The translations under genes and the position numbers were made by a program. A stretch of 38,157 nucleotides of DNA from Verrucomicrobiia bacterium (GTDB lineage: Bacteria; Verrucomicrobiota; Verrucomicrobiia; Verrucomicrobiales; DEV007), in assembly GCA_020439945.1 (NCBI GenBank), contig JAGRPB010000034.1:1-38157 (forward strand), in the 5' to 3' direction. Below the pieces are notes generated by a model. The model did not search any database, was not told the DNA's origin, and saw nothing but the letters and a program-made list of their open reading frames with translations. Below, in pieces: positions 1 through 6,896 of this stretch (the first letter of the stretch is position 1; each line of letters begins with the position of its first letter).

Positions 1-212
1 CGACCAAGGACATTGCTGCTATATGAAGCTGTTTCATTTTTAATCGCTAACAGTATTATTAAACAACTCGGTAGCATCACTTGGCTCAACGACCAGCATC
101 GAGCGGGTTCGCCGCAACGGGAAAATTCTAGCGGTCGAAAGATGGAGGGGTCAAGGCTCCATTGGCCGAGGCGGATTCGTTGGGCGTTTGGGAGACCGCA
201 GGCGCGATCTTC
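1..212. other. Leading non-coding stretch, nothing recognised
   Basis: This stretch is AT-richer over its first 65 bases than the rest of the window. An open frame of about 100 codons crosses it (13-318), but its product is low-complexity, arginine-rich and matches no family I know, so I do not call a gene. No promoter or terminator could be supported. Confidence 0.4.
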
Positions 213-253
213 GACTGAACAGGGTTGGGTCTACGACTTGATCCTGTTTAGTC
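213..253. repeat. Double 19-bp dyad repeat, copy A
   Basis: Two imperfectly palindromic 19-bp units (213-231 and 235-253) are separated by 3 bp. The outer arms (213-223 and 243-253) also pair with each other with one G-T wobble, so the element can fold into a single hairpin. The reverse complement of the first unit matches the second unit of copy B (16181-16199) at 17 of 19 positions. It lies between the unassigned left end and the DUF433 gene. Confidence 0.6.
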
Positions 254-307
254 CTCCGGTTGACCGACGAAAAAAAATGAATCAACCTTCGCCAATACGG
301 GCCTACA

Positions 308-538
308 TTGCGGTATGAATTCCGACCAGAAGAGAATCAGATCAACCCCCGGCAGTGTGGGGGACGGCCTTGCATTCGGGGAATGCGAATTCGCGTGACG
401 GATGTGCTCGATCTCCTCGCGGCCGGACTCAGTTTCGAGCAGATTCTCGACGAGATACCGGATCTGGAACGGGAGGACATTACCGCCGCGATCACCTACG
501 CCAAACGGGGCATTGATCACCCCGTGATCGCGGCATGA
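308..538 (+). CDS. DUF433 antitoxin-like protein
   Basis: A 76-residue protein of the DUF433 family: small helix-turn-helix-like proteins usually encoded just before a PIN-like DUF5615 toxin and taken to be its antitoxin. The family pattern is clear: an acidic N-terminus, then GGRPCIRGMRIRVTDVLDLL (about residues 18-37), then a segment of the form 'LSFEQILDEIPDLEREDI'. The start is TTG at 308; an in-frame stop at 278-280 leaves no ATG or GTG upstream, and the next in-frame ATG would remove the conserved GGxPCIRG segment. Its stop overlaps the next start as ATGA, so the two genes are translationally coupled. The antitoxin role is inferred from family and position. Confidence 0.85.
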   Translation: MRYEFRPEENQINPRQCGGRPCIRGMRIRVTDVLDLLAAGLSFEQILDEIPDLEREDITAAITYAKRGIDHPVIAA

Positions 539-759
539 TCTGGCTCGACGCCTATCTCTCTCCCCGGGTAGCGCGGTGGATCCGGGAAAATCTCGGGCAT
601 GATGCCCAAGCCTTGAGGGACATCGGCCTTCGAGACGCGGACGATCAGGAGATTTTTGATCGGGGCAGAAAGGACGACGTGGTGATTCTCACGAAGGACA
701 AAGATTTTGTGGATCTGGTGGGCCGTCTGGGTTCGCCGCCCGCCGTCATCTGGCTATGA
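535..759 (+). CDS. DUF5615 PIN-like toxin, truncated by an in-frame TGA
   Basis: A 74-residue product of the DUF5615 (PIN-like, Mut7-C-related) family, the usual toxin partner of DUF433. The N-terminal MIWLDAYLSP carries the conserved acidic residue, and the central segment 'VVILTKDKDFVDLV' holds the second acidic patch. Family members are normally about 105-115 residues and continue after 'VIWL' with a segment like RCGNTS. Here codon 75 is TGA (757-759), and the same frame then reads on with a typical family tail to TAG at 862-864. CGA (Arg) to TGA is a single transition, so the truncation looks recent. The truncated product lacks the conserved C-terminal helices and is probably inactive, unless the TGA is read through or is a sequencing error. 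Confidence 0.8.
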   Translation: MIWLDAYLSPRVARWIRENLGHDAQALRDIGLRDADDQEIFDRGRKDDVVILTKDKDFVDLVGRLGSPPAVIWL

Positions 760-864
760 TGCGGAAATACGTCAGAAGCGAGGTTGAAGCGGATTCTTGA
801 GGATCACCTGGATGAGGTTCTGAATTTCATCGCGTCAGGTGACAGCTTCGTTGAAATCCAATAG
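757..864 (+). pseudogene. Severed C-terminal part of the DUF5615 toxin
   Basis: Reading on in the frame of the toxin gene, the 35 codons after the TGA encode CGNTSEARLKRILEDHLDEV and then 'LNFIASGDSFVEIQ' before TAG (862-864). That is the normal DUF5615 tail, with the GNTS turn and the closing 'SFVEI' motif. The frame is unchanged and no other lesion is visible, so 535-864 is best seen as one 109-codon gene with one nonsense codon. Confidence 0.75.
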
Positions 865-917
865 GGACTCCCATCAATCGTCATGGATCGACGCGCCGCC
901 CGCCCGGACGCCCCTTC

Positions 918-996
918 GGACGCCTCGGCGAGGCGTCCCTACCGGATGCGAAATCGCGTGGGGGTTCGACGGTAGGGACGGCTGGATCAGCCGTCC
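918..996. repeat. REP/BIME-like palindromic element
   Basis: Two perfect hairpins, each with a 9-bp stem and a 3-nt loop, stand at 918-938 (GGACGCCTC/GAGGCGTCC) and 976-996 (GGACGGCTG/CAGCCGTCC). Between them, 936-944 and 970-978 form a further perfect 9-bp inverted repeat (TCCCTACCG/CGGTAGGGA). The whole is mirror-symmetric, like a bacterial interspersed mosaic element. It occupies the gap between the convergent toxin and cytochrome genes, where no gene is supported. Confidence 0.65.
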
Positions 997-1080
997 GCTG
1001 GGTGGCGCTGACGATGTCTGGACTCTGGCGTAGTGAGCGGAAATTGCGCGTTCGGGAGTGAAAAAGGACGATTCTCCCCT

Positions 1081-1190
1081 CGGGAATGGCTTCCAAACCG
1101 TTTCGAAGCTGATTCCGCTCTCGGGGATGGCTTCCGAATCGTTTCGAAGGCCATTCAGGAATGCGGGACGGCCTCCAAAGGAGTTTCCGC
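1081..1190. repeat. 41-bp tandem repeat, about 2.5 units
   Basis: A unit beginning CGGGAATGGCTTCC at 1081 recurs at 1122 (CGGGGATGGCTTCC) with a shared internal ATCGTTTCGAAG-like segment, giving a period of 41. A third, decayed copy starts near 1164. It lies just downstream of the stop of the minus-strand cytochrome gene. The strings are non-coding and partly self-complementary (GGCTTCC with GAAGGCC). Confidence 0.55.
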
Positions 1191-1199
1191 GGGAGAATT

Positions 1200-3749
1200 T
1201 CACTCGCGAACGAGCACTTCGTCCAGGTTCAGGATCAGTTGGGCGACCTGGGCGTAGCTGGCGATTTCGGTGGGATCGAGCTTGGGATCGGGCGGAGTTT
1301 CACCGACGGCGAGCAGGGCCTTGGCTTCGTCGGGATAACTGCCGAAATGATCGCGCGCTTTGCGGTAGGTGCCGGTGAGCAGATTGGTCTGGGTGTCGGT
1401 GGGCGAATGGCCGGTGGCGCGGCGATAGGCCCAGGAGACGCTGGCAGCGGGATCGTTGACACCCTCCCGGAGGATGGCCTCCGCCCAGACGCGAGCGGCC
1501 TCGACGTAGGCGGGATCGTTCAGGGTGATGAGGGCGTGGAGCGGCGTGTTGGTGCGCAGCGGTTTGACGAGACAGGTCTGGCGATTGGCGGTGTCGAACA
1601 GGGTGGTCGGCCCGAGGGTGCGGCGCCAGAAAATGTAGAGGCTGCGGCGATAGAGTTTCTCGCCGTGGTCGGGGGTGTAGCCGAATTTCTCGTAGCTGAA
1701 CTCTTCCCACAACCCAGGCGGTTGGTAGGGATAGACGGGTCGGCCGCCGATCTGCGGATTCAAGAGTCCGCTCAGGGCCAGGGCCTGGTCACGGATGAGC
1801 ATGGACGGCAGGCGGAACCGGGCACCGCGCGCCAGCAGTCGGTTCTCGGGATCGCGCTCGACCAGCTCAGGGGAAACGCGAGAACTCTGCCGGTAGGTGG
1901 CGCTGGTGACAATGAGCCGGTGGAGGGCTTTCACGTCCCAACCGCTCTCGCGAAAAGTCGCGGCGAGCCAGTCCAGCAACTGCGGATGACTCGGAGCCTC
2001 GCCCTGCACCCCGAAGTCCTCGGCGGTCTTGACCAACCCGATGCCAAAGAAGGTCTGCCAGTAGCGATTGACGATAACGCGAGCGGTCAGCGGATTCTCG
2101 GACGCGAGCAGCCACTCGGCCAGACCGAGCCGGGTCGGCGGGTATTTCGCGGAATCTTTGGTCAATGCGGCTGGCGTGGCGGGCTCGACGGGGTCTCCGG
2201 GCGCGAGGTAATCGCCGCGTTTCAGGACATGAGTCGGTCGGCGCTCGCCCTCCTGCTCACGCATGACCATGACGACGGGAATCTCCCGCCGCAGGGCATC
2301 GCGATCGGCTTCGAATTTTTCCTTTTCCCGCTGAGCCTCGGCCCACTCGGGTTTCTCTTTCTGCTGTTTGATGAAATACTCGGTGAGAAGGCGCTGCTCG
2401 GACGGAACGATGGCCTCGAAGGGGCGCCCCACCAGCGGACGCGTTTTTTCCGGCAATGATTTCGCCTCGATACCGCCCGCGTCCCACCAGGCTCGCACGG
2501 CTTGATCGATCTCGGTCTTGGCGGCTTTGAGCAATTTGTCGCGAGCGGCGATGTCGCGATTCAGTTCCTTCTCTCGGGCCTCCTGCTCGGGCGAAGCGAG
2601 GTTCATGGTCGGTTCGGCGACCTGGATTCGCCCGAGGCGCTTGTCGACGCGACCGGTCTCGGGGAGGTTGTTGAAGTAGGCGAAGAAGCGGTAGTAATCG
2701 ACGTTGGTCAGCGGGTCGAACTTGTGATCGTGACACTGCGCGCAGGCCATGGTGAGACCGAGCCAGGTGGTGGCGGTGGTATCGACGCGGTCGAACACGT
2801 AGTTGTTGCGCTGTTCCTCGGCGATGGCGCCGCCTTCTCCATTGAGCATGTGGTTCCGGTTGAATCCGGTGGCGATGAGCTGGTCCCGGGTCGGATTCTC
2901 AAGCAGGTCGCCGGCGAGCTGCCAGGTGGTGAACTGGTCAAAGGGCAGGTTGTCGTTCATGGCGCGCACCACCCAGTCGCGCCAGATGTATTGATGGCGA
3001 TCGCCATCCTGCTGGAAACCGTTCGAGTCGGCATAGCGGGCGGCATCCAGCCACGGCAAGGCCATCCGTTCGCCGTAGTGTTTCGACTGGAGCAGTCGGT
3101 CGACCAGTTTGCCGTAGGCGTCGGGATCGCGATCGTTGACGAAAGCCTCCACCTCGGCCGGAGTCGGTGGCAGCCCGATGAGATCGAGCGTGACGCGACG
3201 AACGAGCGTGCGGCGGTCGGCCTCGGGCGACGGCGAGAGGTTCTCGCGTTTCAGCCGGGCATGGACGAAATCATCGATCGCGTTTTTTCGATCCGCCCAG
3301 GTCTCCGCGGGTGGCGGTGTGTTTTCACCGGTCGCCGGAATCGGTTCGTAGGCCCAGTGTCCCTGATATGCCGCGCCCTCGGCGATCCAGCGTCGCAGGA
3401 TTTCTTTTTCGGAAGCCTTCAGCGCGAGCTTCGAATCCGGCGGCGGCATCAGTTCGTCGGGATCGTCGGAAAAGACGCGTTCGACGAGTTCGCTCGATTC
3501 CGGTTTTCCGGGTTCGAGGGTGCCGCTATCGAGCACGCCTTCCCGGGTATCGAGGCGGAGATCAGCCTTGCGCTTCGCGCCATCGGGACCGTGACACTTG
3601 AAGCATTTGTCCGAGAGGATCGGACGGATGTCGCGGTTGAAATCGACTTTCGTTTCGGCCGCAAAGAGGTCATGACCGAATGTGGCGCTCGCGAGAAACG
3701 CCACGATCACGGTCCGGGGAAGCCGTTGAATGGAGGGAGGGAAAAGCAA
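1200..3749 (-). CDS. PSCyt1-DUF1549-DUF1553 secreted cytochrome-like protein
   Basis: A protein of the planctomycete/verrucomicrobial cytochrome family (PSCyt1, PSCyt2/DUF1549, PSD1/DUF1553), thought to be an exported c-type haem protein. From the proposed TTG at 3749 it has 849 residues: a signal peptide ending near 'DLFAAET', a haem motif CFKCH at residues 49-53, the DUF1549 block 'DDFVHARLKRENLSPSPEAD', a second haem-like CAQCHDHKFDP, a charged linker, and DUF1553 with 'RLGLAEWLLASENPLTARVIVNRYWQ'. The frame stays open upstream into the ompH gene, but that part is low-complexity; GTG at 3710 is an alternative start. Homologues are usually paired with a DUF1501 gene, and none is present here. 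The substrate is unknown. Confidence 0.85.
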   Translation of the reverse strand: MLFPPSIQRLPRTVIVAFLASATFGHDLFAAETKVDFNRDIRPILSDKCFKCHGPDGAKRKADLRLDTREGVLDSGTLEPGKPESSELVERVFSDDPDELMPPPDSKLALKASEKEILRRWIAEGAAYQGHWAYEPIPATGENTPPPAETWADRKNAIDDFVHARLKRENLSPSPEADRRTLVRRVTLDLIGLPPTPAEVEAFVNDRDPDAYGKLVDRLLQSKHYGERMALPWLDAARYADSNGFQQDGDRHQYIWRDWVVRAMNDNLPFDQFTTWQLAGDLLENPTRDQLIATGFNRNHMLNGEGGAIAEEQRNNYVFDRVDTTATTWLGLTMACAQCHDHKFDPLTNVDYYRFFAYFNNLPETGRVDKRLGRIQVAEPTMNLASPEQEAREKELNRDIAARDKLLKAAKTEIDQAVRAWWDAGGIEAKSLPEKTRPLVGRPFEAIVPSEQRLLTEYFIKQQKEKPEWAEAQREKEKFEADRDALRREIPVVMVMREQEGERRPTHVLKRGDYLAPGDPVEPATPAALTKDSAKYPPTRLGLAEWLLASENPLTARVIVNRYWQTFFGIGLVKTAEDFGVQGEAPSHPQLLDWLAATFRESGWDVKALHRLIVTSATYRQSSRVSPELVERDPENRLLARGARFRLPSMLIRDQALALSGLLNPQIGGRPVYPYQPPGLWEEFSYEKFGYTPDHGEKLYRRSLYIFWRRTLGPTTLFDTANRQTCLVKPLRTNTPLHALITLNDPAYVEAARVWAEAILREGVNDPAASVSWAYRRATGHSPTDTQTNLLTGTYRKARDHFGSYPDEAKALLAVGETPPDPKLDPTEIASYAQVAQLILNLDEVLVRE

Positions 3750-3808
3750 CGCGGAAAGCGTCCGGGATTTTGGATTTCTCCGCAAGACCACGAATCGCGC
3801 CAGTTTCG

Positions 3809-3829
3809 GGACAGGATTTACAGGATTTT
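3809..3829. repeat. ACAGGATTTACAGGATT-type repeat, copy 1
   Basis: The string GGACAGGATTTACAGGATTT resembles a short dispersed repeat seen in many bacterial intergenic regions, where 'acaggatt' recurs every 9 bases or so. A diverged relative lies at 4643-4669, so the two flank ompH. Confidence 0.4.
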
Positions 3830-3846
3830 GCGGGAGGGCAAAACAA

Positions 3847-3877
3847 AGAGGGTTGGTTCGTCGAACCAACCCTCTTC
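3847..3877 (-). terminator. Rho-independent terminator of ompH
   Basis: A perfect 15-bp inverted repeat (AAGAGGGTTGGTTCG and its complement around one central base) lies 45 bases past the ompH stop. On the minus strand it is followed by the T-rich string TGTTTTGC. It separates ompH from the cytochrome gene. Confidence 0.8.
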
Positions 3878-3921
3878 CTTGAAATGAAATGGAGGATACC
3901 GAAAACGGATCAGTTTTCCGG

Positions 3922-4548
3922 TTACTCGGTCGGCTTGGCGTCAGCCGGCTTGGCGTCTGCGGGGGCCGCTTCGCCGGTGGCGGGAGCGGCGGATTCAGTG
4001 GTTTCCGTCGCGGGGGCCGCGGCTTCCACCTTGAGACCGGCGGCGATGGCGCGCTCGATGACGTCTTGGGTGATGTCCACGGACTCGTCGTGCGCGTAGA
4101 GGGTCGGCGAGAGGGTTTCAACGACCTGCAGGCCCTTGGCCTTGGCGGCTTCCAGGGCGATGGGACGCAACTGTTCGCGGAATTCGTTGATCTTCGCGGC
4201 TCGGGCGGCGGCCAGCTGATTCTGGGCCTGGGCGCGTACGGCGCTGAAGTCGGCGTTGAGCTTGCGGTTCGCGTTCACCAGCTGCGATTGGATCTCGGGG
4301 GTGCGCTGCTGTCCGGCCCGGGCTTCGAGCTGGTTCATCTGGGACTGCAGGTTTTCGCGCACTTGGGCCAGTTGGTTGTTCAGGTTCACTTCGATCGACT
4401 TCAGCTCGGTGAGCACAGATTGATCGACATTCAGTTCCTGGGCGACCTTGTCGATATCGAGCACGGCGACGCCGCCTTTCTGGGCAAACGCCGCGGGAGC
4501 GAGTCCGATGGTCAACGCCAGGATGCAAAGGGTGGGGAGGATTCTCAT
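3922..4548 (-). CDS. OmpH/Skp-family periplasmic chaperone
   Basis: A 208-residue member of the OmpH (Skp) family, periplasmic holdases that keep outer-membrane proteins unfolded on their way to the BAM complex. It has a clean signal peptide (MRILPTLCILALTIGLAPAA, cut near 'AFAQ'), then the family opening 'GGVAVLDIDKVAQEL', and a long alpha-helical, Gln/Ala-rich coiled coil (about residues 45-140) that would form the tentacles. The C-terminus is an odd 35-residue tail rich in Ala, Pro, Thr and acidic residues (the 'PADAKPADAKPTE' type), probably disordered. It stands alone, with a strong terminator behind it; bamA, usually adjacent, is not in the window. Confidence 0.85.
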   Translation of the reverse strand: MRILPTLCILALTIGLAPAAFAQKGGVAVLDIDKVAQELNVDQSVLTELKSIEVNLNNQLAQVRENLQSQMNQLEARAGQQRTPEIQSQLVNANRKLNADFSAVRAQAQNQLAAARAAKINEFREQLRPIALEAAKAKGLQVVETLSPTLYAHDESVDITQDVIERAIAAGLKVEAAAPATETTESAAPATGEAAPADAKPADAKPTE

Positions 4549-4642
4549 GGGTTTTCTGTTTTTCTGTGAAATGTCGAGGAATGAAAGGTGGGGAGTCTAG
4601 CAGGGTGTGGAAAAAGTCTGAAAGAAAAAGTTTGGGGAAATC

Positions 4643-4669
4643 GGACAGGATTCACGGGACAATCAGGAT
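4643..4669. repeat. ACAGGATT-type repeat, copy 2
   Basis: GGACAGGATTCACGGGACAA followed by TCAGGAT is a diverged form of the repeat at 3809-3829, in the same orientation and upstream of ompH. I saw no other copy in the window. Confidence 0.35.
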
Positions 4670-4710
4670 GTTTCTTCGACGAACGTCCCCTTCCCTTTTC
4701 CCGTGGAGAA

Positions 4711-4725
4711 CGATCGTGACGATCG
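4711..4725 (-). terminator. Weak hairpin after the DUF2314 gene
   Basis: A 15-base near-palindrome (CGATCG stem, 3-nt loop) lies 7 bases past the stop of the DUF2314 gene. There is no T tract, so it may only be a processing or pausing hairpin. Confidence 0.25.
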
Positions 4726-4731
4726 ACGCCT

Positions 4732-5910
4732 CTATTCCGGATCGGAATCGCGAAGCTCATTTTCGTCTTCGTCGTCGCCTCGAGGCCGGTTTCGCCGCCG
4801 GTTTTGACGATCCTCGTTGTCGTCGGCGAGGACCCTCAGGGTAAATCCGCCCACGGCTTCTCCCTTTTCATCGGGAAAAAGCCAATCATTCAATCGATCG
4901 ATCTGGATGGTGACGTGTTTCCCGCGATGAACGGACTCCAGCTGGTGCGGATCGTTCATGAGCACGCCGGAGATGCGCCCGCCCTCGATATCGGTGACCG
5001 CCACCCACATGAACTCGGAGCGCCCGCCCTCGACGAACTCGGCTTTGACGATGAAGCGATCGTCATCCACGCGCTCGCGTTTCAGAAAGGCGGCGGCAAA
5101 CTCGGGCCAGCGGCGCAGGGCTTCCTCCACCGCCTCAACCATGCGGGGATGATCCTCCTCGATCTCGATGACGGGTTCGAAGGTCGGCTCGTCGAATATC
5201 CGCAGCGGTTCGCCGGCACGAAGGCGCTCGATGAGCACGGGATCGAATTCGTTGCAGCGCTTCAACTCGGGCGAATAGATCGCCAGGCAATCGGGTCCGG
5301 CGACGGACGCCAGCAGCCGGCCGACAGTGGCGTAGGCGCGATAGCGGCCCTCGGTCTCCTCGGGTGTGGCGCTGATGAGATCGACGGAAAGCCAGGCGCG
5401 GTGCTCTTCGACGGCGGTCCGCAGCCGTTTGTCGCGGATGTTGGTCCGGGCGAACGCGCCGGGCTCGGCGAGGTAGGGTTGGCGAGAAACGAGAATGGCG
5501 AACACGCCGTAGGGAAGCCGAATGAGAAAGCGCTTCAGCGTCTCATGTTCAGTGGCCGGGGTCTCCGCTTCGACGACGGCTTCGGCTTCGTCAAGATCCG
5601 CGCCAAGCTCGTCCCGCACGATATCGACGACGCGCTCCAGGCTGACGCGGCGCGGCTCGGCGAGCAGAAAGACGAGCGAGAGCGGGGCCTGCGATTCCCG
5701 GAGCGCCCGTTCGAGCGCGCGGCGTTCCTCGGAGCGGCGGCGCCGGTAGTTTACCAGCCAGTCAATGAGGGAAAAACCGAACCAGACGATCGAGACAAGC
5801 AGGAACGCGATGCCGCTCACGGGCAAACCACGCGTCATCAGACGCAGCAGCAGCAGAGCGGTGATCAACCCCGGAACGAGGGGCAATCGGATGAGGGATT
5901 CCCAGCGCAT
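4732..5910 (-). CDS. DUF2314 membrane protein
   Basis: A 392-residue protein from ATG at 5910. Two hydrophobic segments lie near the N-terminus (about residues 8-25 and 30-52), followed by a basic 'NYRRRRSEERR' stop-transfer and a large soluble region. The C-terminal part is a DUF2314 domain ('EFMWVAVTDIEGGRISGVL', then 'NDPHQLESVHRGKHVTIQID' and 'DWLFPDEKGEAVGGFTLRVL'), a family of unknown function that resembles a small beta-rich immunity or regulatory module. The tail is highly charged. An in-frame TTG at 6018 would overlap the stop of the preceding gene and add 36 residues; I prefer the ATG because it gives a clean membrane-anchor start. The role is unknown. Confidence 0.7.
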   Translation of the reverse strand: MRWESLIRLPLVPGLITALLLLRLMTRGLPVSGIAFLLVSIVWFGFSLIDWLVNYRRRRSEERRALERALRESQAPLSLVFLLAEPRRVSLERVVDIVRDELGADLDEAEAVVEAETPATEHETLKRFLIRLPYGVFAILVSRQPYLAEPGAFARTNIRDKRLRTAVEEHRAWLSVDLISATPEETEGRYRAYATVGRLLASVAGPDCLAIYSPELKRCNEFDPVLIERLRAGEPLRIFDEPTFEPVIEIEEDHPRMVEAVEEALRRWPEFAAAFLKRERVDDDRFIVKAEFVEGGRSEFMWVAVTDIEGGRISGVLMNDPHQLESVHRGKHVTIQIDRLNDWLFPDEKGEAVGGFTLRVLADDNEDRQNRRRNRPRGDDEDENELRDSDPE

Positions 5911-6014
5911 TTGAGTCACCACGATGACGTCGGGGCCATCGTGTCGGAAGTCGACAATATACCGCTTTGCCGGAACCTCTCGCCAAAAAAGCGGCAGCTG
6001 GCAGCGAGCGCGCC

Positions 6015-6896
6015 TCAATGATCTTCCAAGGTCACGGCGGAATAGATATCGGCGGGAATCTCGCTACCGCGATACCGGTAGGAGCCGCCGCCTTCCGCGA
6101 TCGGGTCGACATAGCCGCGCCACTTCCCCCCGGCCGGAGGAAGATGGTCGGCCGGGACGGCGATATGCAGGATGACGGCTTTCTCGGCAAAGGGCACCAG
6201 CACTCGCTTGGGCGGTCCATCGATTTCAAAACCGAGGGTCGACTTGGTTTTCGTTTTCTGAAACGTGACTCGGGAGCACCGGGCGACGATGGCGGCGCCA
6301 CCTTCGATGCGGGAGATTACGACGCCCTCGACGGGAATCCACTCGCGCTCCGCGGTGTCGCGAAGTTTTTCCTCCGCCGCGATCCGGGCCTGTTCGGATT
6401 CGTATTCCTGCCGCTCCCAGAAAAGCTTCCATCGCAGGGCGCGCTCGCGCTCGTTTTCGGCTTTGTAATGCTCCATCGCCGCAAAGGGATCGAAGCCCCA
6501 CTCTTGCTGAACCGATTCGGGCAGGTCGAAAAAGGAGAGGCGCGCCATGCCACCCCGGTGTCGCACCAGCAAGGCGCTGGGCTCGGCGCGGATGACCTTG
6601 CAATCCTGATAGACGGTGCCGTCTTTCGCAGTCAGGGAATCGTAGGCTCGCGGACCATCCAGAAGCTTGGGCATTTCCTTTTGATCGGGCACGGAAGCAG
6701 GCGGAGCGGTTTCGTCGAACCCCATCGCCGTTTCTTCTTCCGGAAGCCGAGGTTTGGCCGCGTTGTCCTCTTGCTTGGACGGAGTCGGCAGGGGCAAAAT
6801 CGGCGCCTTTTCCTGCGCCCTACTTCCGGAACCGGTAGCGATCAGGAGGGCGAAAAGGATCGCTACTCGGAAGCCTCCGCGTCGCCCAGCGAGCAA
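6015..6896 (-). CDS. Exported protein with DGxxY/SHD1-like domain
   Basis: A 293-residue exported protein. The proposed TTG start at 6896 lies inside the last 34 bases of the phosphoesterase gene and gives a proper signal peptide (MLAGRRGGFRVAILFALLIA, then 'TGSGSRAQE'); an ATG would need hundreds of bases of upstream overlap. A Pro/Glu-rich linker follows, then 'DGTVYQDCKVIRAEPSALLV' and 'RHRGGMARLSFFDLPESVQ' (about residues 90-130). That segment is a small beta domain common in secreted verrucomicrobial proteins. Next comes a charged helix and a C-terminal region with 'GFEIDGPPKRVLVPF'. The function is unknown. Confidence 0.65.
   Translation of the reverse strand: MLAGRRGGFRVAILFALLIATGSGSRAQEKAPILPLPTPSKQEDNAAKPRLPEEETAMGFDETAPPASVPDQKEMPKLLDGPRAYDSLTAKDGTVYQDCKVIRAEPSALLVRHRGGMARLSFFDLPESVQQEWGFDPFAAMEHYKAENERERALRWKLFWERQEYESEQARIAAEEKLRDTAEREWIPVEGVVISRIEGGAAIVARCSRVTFQKTKTKSTLGFEIDGPPKRVLVPFAEKAVILHIAVPADHLPPAGGKWRGYVDPIAEGGGSYRYRGSEIPADIYSAVTLEDH

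Noticed and set aside
13..318. A 101-codon open frame at the left end
   Set aside because: It crosses the repeat at 213-253, overlaps the DUF433 start and shows no domain.
757..762. Selenocysteine at the in-frame TGA of the toxin
   Set aside because: The homologous position is Arg, not Cys, and no SECIS-like hairpin directly follows the TGA.
1161..2459. A 432-codon plus-strand frame opposite the cytochrome gene, and a further one at 2502-3887
   Set aside because: The minus strand carries unmistakable PSCyt and DUF1553 motifs; the plus-strand products are Gly/Arg/Val-rich shadow sequences.
4804..6021. A 405-codon plus-strand frame opposite the DUF2314 gene
   Set aside because: DUF2314 motifs are on the minus strand; the plus-strand translation has no recognisable domain.
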